Assembly: GCA_018818835.1 (NCBI GenBank)
Contig: JAHIRD010000038.1
Span: 1-55,480, forward strand
Direction of reading: 5' to 3'
Source of the DNA: Pseudomonadota bacterium
Lineage (GTDB): Bacteria > Desulfobacterota > Desulfobacteria > Desulfobacterales > Desulfolunaceae
DNA: 55,480 nt
The notes beneath the pieces were generated by a model. The model made no database searches. It was given only the letters and a program-made list of their open reading frames with translations, and was not told the DNA's origin. Shown here piece by piece: positions 52,288-55,480 of this stretch; within the stretch, counting starts at the first letter, position 1, and each line of letters opens with the position of its first letter. A program made the position numbers and the translations under genes.

Positions 52288-53991
52288 TTAGTGATTAATG
52301 ATCTCATCCGTCGAGTTGTTCGCCCACTCATTTATTTTTTTACAGATAGGTACTTCTACAAAAAGACGTGTTCCCGAACCAGGGCACGATTTTAAACGAA
52401 TGCGCCCCCCCATGAGATTGACACGTTCCTCCATGCTTCTAAGCCCCATGTGTTTATTTTTAAGCCCGATGGTGGACTGGAGATCTGCCTCAAAGCCTAT
52501 CCCGTTGTCATCAATTCTCAATATAACATGGGGATAAGAGGCGACAAGGCGTATGGTGGCGTTGTTTGCTTTTGAATGTTTCCTTATATTATTCAGCGCT
52601 TCTTGAACAAGACGATATAGATTGATTTCCGAATCAGGATCAATGCGGAACTGCTCCAGACCTGCTGAAAAAAAATCCACATGAATTCCTGACCGTGTGC
52701 TGAACTCCTCACAATACCGATAAAGTGTGATGGACAAACCCAGTTCATCCAAACACGGGGGTCTCAACTCATAAGCGATATCACGTATCGCATTAATGGA
52801 CCCATGAAGAACATGTGAGATACCCTTGATCTTTTTCCGAACATCCATTGAACTTTCAGAGTTGCCATCAAAAAAAGTTTCGCATGAAATACGCAACGAT
52901 GAAAGGTCCTGGGCAACACTATCATGGAGATCCCTGGCAATACGTTTTCGCTCATTTTCCTGAACACGCATGATTTCCCGGGTCAAGGTCTGAATCTGTT
53001 CTTCGGCACGTTTTGTTTTTGTGATATCAAGTGACGTTATAATTGCACCTCCACTATAAGGAGATATTCGAATATGAAGAAATCGTTCATTATATTTCTG
53101 TTCCGGGAACTCTTTTTGGCGACCGGTTTCAATGCAATCCATCAGTTCTTCAAACATATTATTCTTATGCTTTGACCCGTAGTCTTTGTACATGATATCG
53201 CCAATTTCAGGAACGCGGCCAAGGGATCGTGCTTTAGCAGAGTTATATCCGGTAATTCGTGCATTATGATCCACAATTATTGTCTCTATGGGATTGTTCT
53301 GAAAAAGAGTCCGGTAACGCTCCTCACTTCGCCTTAAAGCCTTTTCCATATTTTTTCTGTAAAGGATTTCACTTTCAAGCTCCTTATTGATTTTAACAAG
53401 TTCGGATGTCCTTTGATTGAAGCACTCCATTGTCGATTCTTTTTCATAAATCATTTTCTTATCACGACGGATGACAATAAATTGCAACACTGTCAGAAAT
53501 AGAAGGAAAAAACCCATACGACTTTGAGAAAATGCGCCCCAAATACCCATAGGTGCGATCAAAATCAGAACATAGGTTCTAACGGGTGAGCATATGGGAA
53601 CCATCATGGAAAGAGATATACTGACAAGGCTTGCGGATATCATTAAAACTAGTATTCCAGGCAAGGACATCCCAAAAAGGAATAAGGTGGTCAAGGCAAA
53701 AACACTCCAAATGATCACCGCAACATGGATATCCTTTATAATAAGCCAATTCCGAAAACGTGTATGCTCTTTAATTCTACCTTGTACCAATTGAGCTATG
53801 TATTTTTGATACACGACAACCCCCAGTTCAAGGAGAAAAAAACTTATTACAATCCTTGGGTATTCATTGTAAAAAGGGGTCACAACAGCGATCAAAAGAA
53901 TAAAAAAAAGATATCCATGGTTCCAATGGTGAATACGGCCTGTAAATCCGCATGTGTTTTTGAATAATTTTTTACCTGAATATTTTAGCAT
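52288..53991 (-). CDS. Membrane sensor histidine kinase (NarL/DegS type, PAS)
   Basis: About 567 residues. Around five to six membrane helices fill residues 20-170, then a short coiled coil, a PAS domain (about 225-335; RYRTLFQNNPIETIIVDHNARITGYN), a HisKA_3 dimerisation domain with the phosphorylated His in ERKRIARDLHDSVAQDL, and an HATPase domain (EALNNIRKHSKANN, DDNGIGF, HMGLRSMEERV). This kinase class normally pairs with a LuxR-type response regulator, none of which is adjacent. Start taken at ATG 53991, because AGGAAGG lies 8 nt before it; ATG 54009 is an alternative. Confidence 0.92.
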   Translation of the reverse strand: MLKYSGKKLFKNTCGFTGRIHHWNHGYLFFILLIAVVTPFYNEYPRIVISFFLLELGVVVYQKYIAQLVQGRIKEHTRFRNWLIIKDIHVAVIIWSVFALTTLFLFGMSLPGILVLMISASLVSISLSMMVPICSPVRTYVLILIAPMGIWGAFSQSRMGFFLLFLTVLQFIVIRRDKKMIYEKESTMECFNQRTSELVKINKELESEILYRKNMEKALRRSEERYRTLFQNNPIETIIVDHNARITGYNSAKARSLGRVPEIGDIMYKDYGSKHKNNMFEELMDCIETGRQKEFPEQKYNERFLHIRISPYSGGAIITSLDITKTKRAEEQIQTLTREIMRVQENERKRIARDLHDSVAQDLSSLRISCETFFDGNSESSMDVRKKIKGISHVLHGSINAIRDIAYELRPPCLDELGLSITLYRYCEEFSTRSGIHVDFFSAGLEQFRIDPDSEINLYRLVQEALNNIRKHSKANNATIRLVASYPHVILRIDDNGIGFEADLQSTIGLKNKHMGLRSMEERVNLMGGRIRLKSCPGSGTRLFVEVPICKKINEWANNSTDEIINH

Positions 53992-54254
53992 AACAACCGC
54001 CTTCCTCATCGAAATACAGTGTCACAAAGCCAATAATACATGGGTTAAATCATTTCCCGCGCAATGGAAAACAAATAAATGTTTTATATTCAAGAACAAG
54101 CATAAAAAAGACACCCGCATGTATTTTATAAAAATAGCTTCACGACGGGCAAATCCGAAGAAATAAATACGTAAGAAATAAGTATTCCGGGGTTAAATCT
54201 ATCTATCTGGTGATGTTGATACGAAAATAACACAATGAAAGATTATTCTCACCT

Positions 54255-54283
54255 TCATAATTTTTTTTCAATTCAATTGTCAA
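54255..54283 (-). promoter_or_regulatory. Candidate promoter of the membrane kinase gene
   Basis: On the minus strand, TTGACA (54283-54278), 17 bp, then TTATGA (54260-54255). The gap 54010-54331 is AT-rich and shows no gene. Confidence 0.4.
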
Positions 54284-54331
54284 ACATTTTATTCCGATTT
54301 CACATAAAATAAATTAATCTTAAGTGTATAA

Positions 54332-55252
54332 TTATGAAGAATGTCTTTTACCAAGGCTTTCCAAGGCATCATGAATGGAATCGATAATATCGGGGTTTGT
54401 CGTTTGCGTGATAATGCAATTAAGCTCCCGGATATAGGTTCGTCCACCGACTTCACCGGCCAGATAAATCATATCCCCTTTAACAGGATCAGAAACATAC
54501 GGGAGTTTTGCCCATAATACATTCATGAGATGTTCGGTCAAGCAAGCATTGCCTTGACTGAGTATTTCCACAGCGACCATGGCACCCAATCTCACCGGCC
54601 ATTTCTCGTGGATCAAAAGATCATAAAAGGCAGGGAATATCTTGTTTTCCTTGATCATTAATTCAGCCAGAGACGATGCCTTGCCATTTTCGACCATGGA
54701 ACGCAAAGAATCGACACCAAGTTCTTCGGGTTTACGTTTACATATGGTATCCAGAATTTCCGCGCACGAGACAGGGCCAGTCCACCGGTATGTCCCATCA
54801 CAGACAACCGTGGGAGCCGAAAGAATATTATGACGCTTCGCGTGGTCATCAAAAAGAGTACCATCAATGATTTCCAGCGTTATAAAGTCACAGTTTATGG
54901 GAAGTCGGGCGATGTCTTTGACAACCGACGGGCAATGGGCACAAAACGGTGCAACAAACAGTTTCAATAAAACAGGGGCAACGACATCTTTATCATTAAG
55001 GATCGTCTGTTGTTCTAAAATAACAGATGAGAGGAGATCCAAAAACACATTCAACATTTTGCCCTGGGGAAGCGCCTTAAACAAAAGATTCTTCCTTATA
55101 AGAATACAAGACTCCCCCTGATCCCTATTTTTTTTCTTCTTTACATGAATATGCGGTTCACTTAAAGCCACAACATCCAAAGCCGCCTCAAGCAACGCCC
55201 CCTGATGATCCCCCGCCATAACCAGTTCAACCCAAATATCCTCACCAATCAT
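54332..55252 (-). CDS. Thioredoxin-fold protein with C-terminal helical repeats, unknown function
   Basis: About 306 residues. A central thioredoxin/glutaredoxin-like domain (about 80-170) has the redox pair in KLFVAPFCAHCPSVVKD and the cis-Pro region ILSAPTVVCDG, as in AhpF-N-like and 'thioredoxin family' proteins. The last 120 residues (RSMVENGKASSLAELMIKENK ... KWPVRLGAMVAVEILSQ) look like HEAT-type helical repeats. The first 75 residues match nothing I know. Start taken at ATG 55252; an ATG 13 codons upstream lies inside the GTCCGTG array. No signal peptide is seen. The function is unknown; it lies beside the 5S rRNA gene. Confidence 0.75.
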   Translation of the reverse strand: MIGEDIWVELVMAGDHQGALLEAALDVVALSEPHIHVKKKKNRDQGESCILIRKNLLFKALPQGKMLNVFLDLLSSVILEQQTILNDKDVVAPVLLKLFVAPFCAHCPSVVKDIARLPINCDFITLEIIDGTLFDDHAKRHNILSAPTVVCDGTYRWTGPVSCAEILDTICKRKPEELGVDSLRSMVENGKASSLAELMIKENKIFPAFYDLLIHEKWPVRLGAMVAVEILSQGNACLTEHLMNVLWAKLPYVSDPVKGDMIYLAGEVGGRTYIRELNCIITQTTNPDIIDSIHDALESLGKRHSS

Positions 55253-55271
55253 TCTCGCCCCCGAAGCGATA

Positions 55272-55355
55272 GTCCGTGCCCGTCCACACAAGTCCGTGTT
55301 CGTCCGTGCTGTGTTCGTCCGTGCAGGTCCGTGCCAGTCCGTGCTCGTCCGTGTT
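55272..55355 (+). repeat. 10-nt tandem array GTCCGTGNNN, array 4
   Basis: About eight units (GTCCGTGTTC, GTCCGTGCAG, GTCCGTGCCA, GTCCGTGCTC), one irregular. The array lies between the start of the thioredoxin-fold gene and the 5S rRNA terminator. Confidence 0.9.
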
Positions 55356-55385
55356 TTTTTTGTTGCCCTTCCCCAAACAAAAAAA

Positions 55386-55410
55386 CCCCCTGATTCAAAG
55401 AATCAGAGGG
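55386..55410 (-). terminator. Terminator of the rRNA operon
   Basis: Reading the minus strand, CCCTCTGATTC pairs with GAATCAGGGGG around a TTT loop, followed by a run of T. It lies about 15-20 bp after the 5S rRNA 3' end. Confidence 0.88.
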
Positions 55411-55423
55411 TTTTTAAAAAAGA

Positions 55424-55480
55424 ATCCGGCGGCGACCTACTCTCCCACACAGCTGCCCATGCAGTACCATCGGCGCTAAA
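55424..55480 (-). rRNA. rrf: 5S ribosomal RNA, 3' part
   Basis: The minus strand reads GCCGATGGTACTGCATGGGC and then GGGAGAGTAGGTCGCCGCC, which is the conserved 3' half of bacterial 5S rRNA. The gene runs off the right edge. The 16S and 23S genes should lie further right. Confidence 0.93.

Noticed and set aside
1-55480. tRNA genes and riboswitches
   Set aside because: I looked for tRNA-like cloverleaf ends and common riboswitch cores by eye and found none; a covariance search could still find weak ones.

Overview
The window looks like chromosomal DNA of a Gram-negative, anaerobic deltaproteobacterium, most likely a sulfate reducer of the Desulfobacteraceae type. This is inferred from protein content and style: a complete Mla outer-membrane lipid system, OM beta-barrel and AsmA-type proteins, many sensory kinases, [4Fe-4S] flavoproteins, CoA and acyl metabolism enzymes, and abundant intergenic repeats. 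No single gene proves the genus. Nothing looks like a phage, plasmid, integron or CRISPR locus.

Left part (1-12 kb). A secreted MsrA-MsrB fusion is followed by dnaK with a near-consensus promoter and a terminator. Then come a TetR regulator, a fused CoA-transferase bracketed by two inverted copies of a 151-bp mobile-like repeat, and an M20 peptidase. A tightly coupled minus-strand operon encodes an ECF sigma factor, a ZAS anti-sigma factor, a small acidic secreted protein and a basic DUF3106-like secreted protein. A HIT protein closes the section.

Middle (12-34 kb). A FapA/DUF342 protein with MshEN-like repeats and a large MscS-type channel converge. A hybrid histidine kinase converges on, and overlaps, a giant AsmA-like protein. 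An ArsR repressor precedes a nitroreductase/Tat-flavodoxin-ferredoxin pair and shares a visible operator core with it. A remnant of a short-chain dehydrogenase lies antisense at the end of that pair. A divergent TetR faces an operon of zinc alcohol dehydrogenase, SCP2-like protein and ThDP-dependent lyase, with a palindrome placed exactly between -35 and -10. A protein kinase with a cyclic-nucleotide-binding domain follows an HDOD-GAF protein, and an Ldh-family dehydrogenase follows a decayed repeat copy.

Right part (34-55.5 kb). Two envelope proteins are followed by a secreted Cache protein paired with a chemoreceptor, a hotdog thioesterase, an Arg-rich small protein and an FAD dehydrogenase. 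A seven-gene minus-strand operon, mlaEFDCA plus an ABC-2 exporter pair, comes next. Then follow comEC, a PilZ protein, murA, a membrane histidine kinase, a thioredoxin-fold protein of unknown role, and the 3' end of a 5S rRNA gene with its terminator, so an rRNA operon enters from the right.

Two repeat families tie the window together. One is a MITE-like element of about 151 bp (five copies plus one solo end), four copies with 5-7 bp flanking duplications. The other is a set of four arrays of a 10-nt unit, GTCCGTGNNN, mostly placed just after stop codons. The most unusual protein-level observation is the ECF sigma locus: the anti-sigma tail and the neighbouring small protein share an acidic hexapeptide repeat, while the next gene encodes a strongly basic 18-residue repeat protein.
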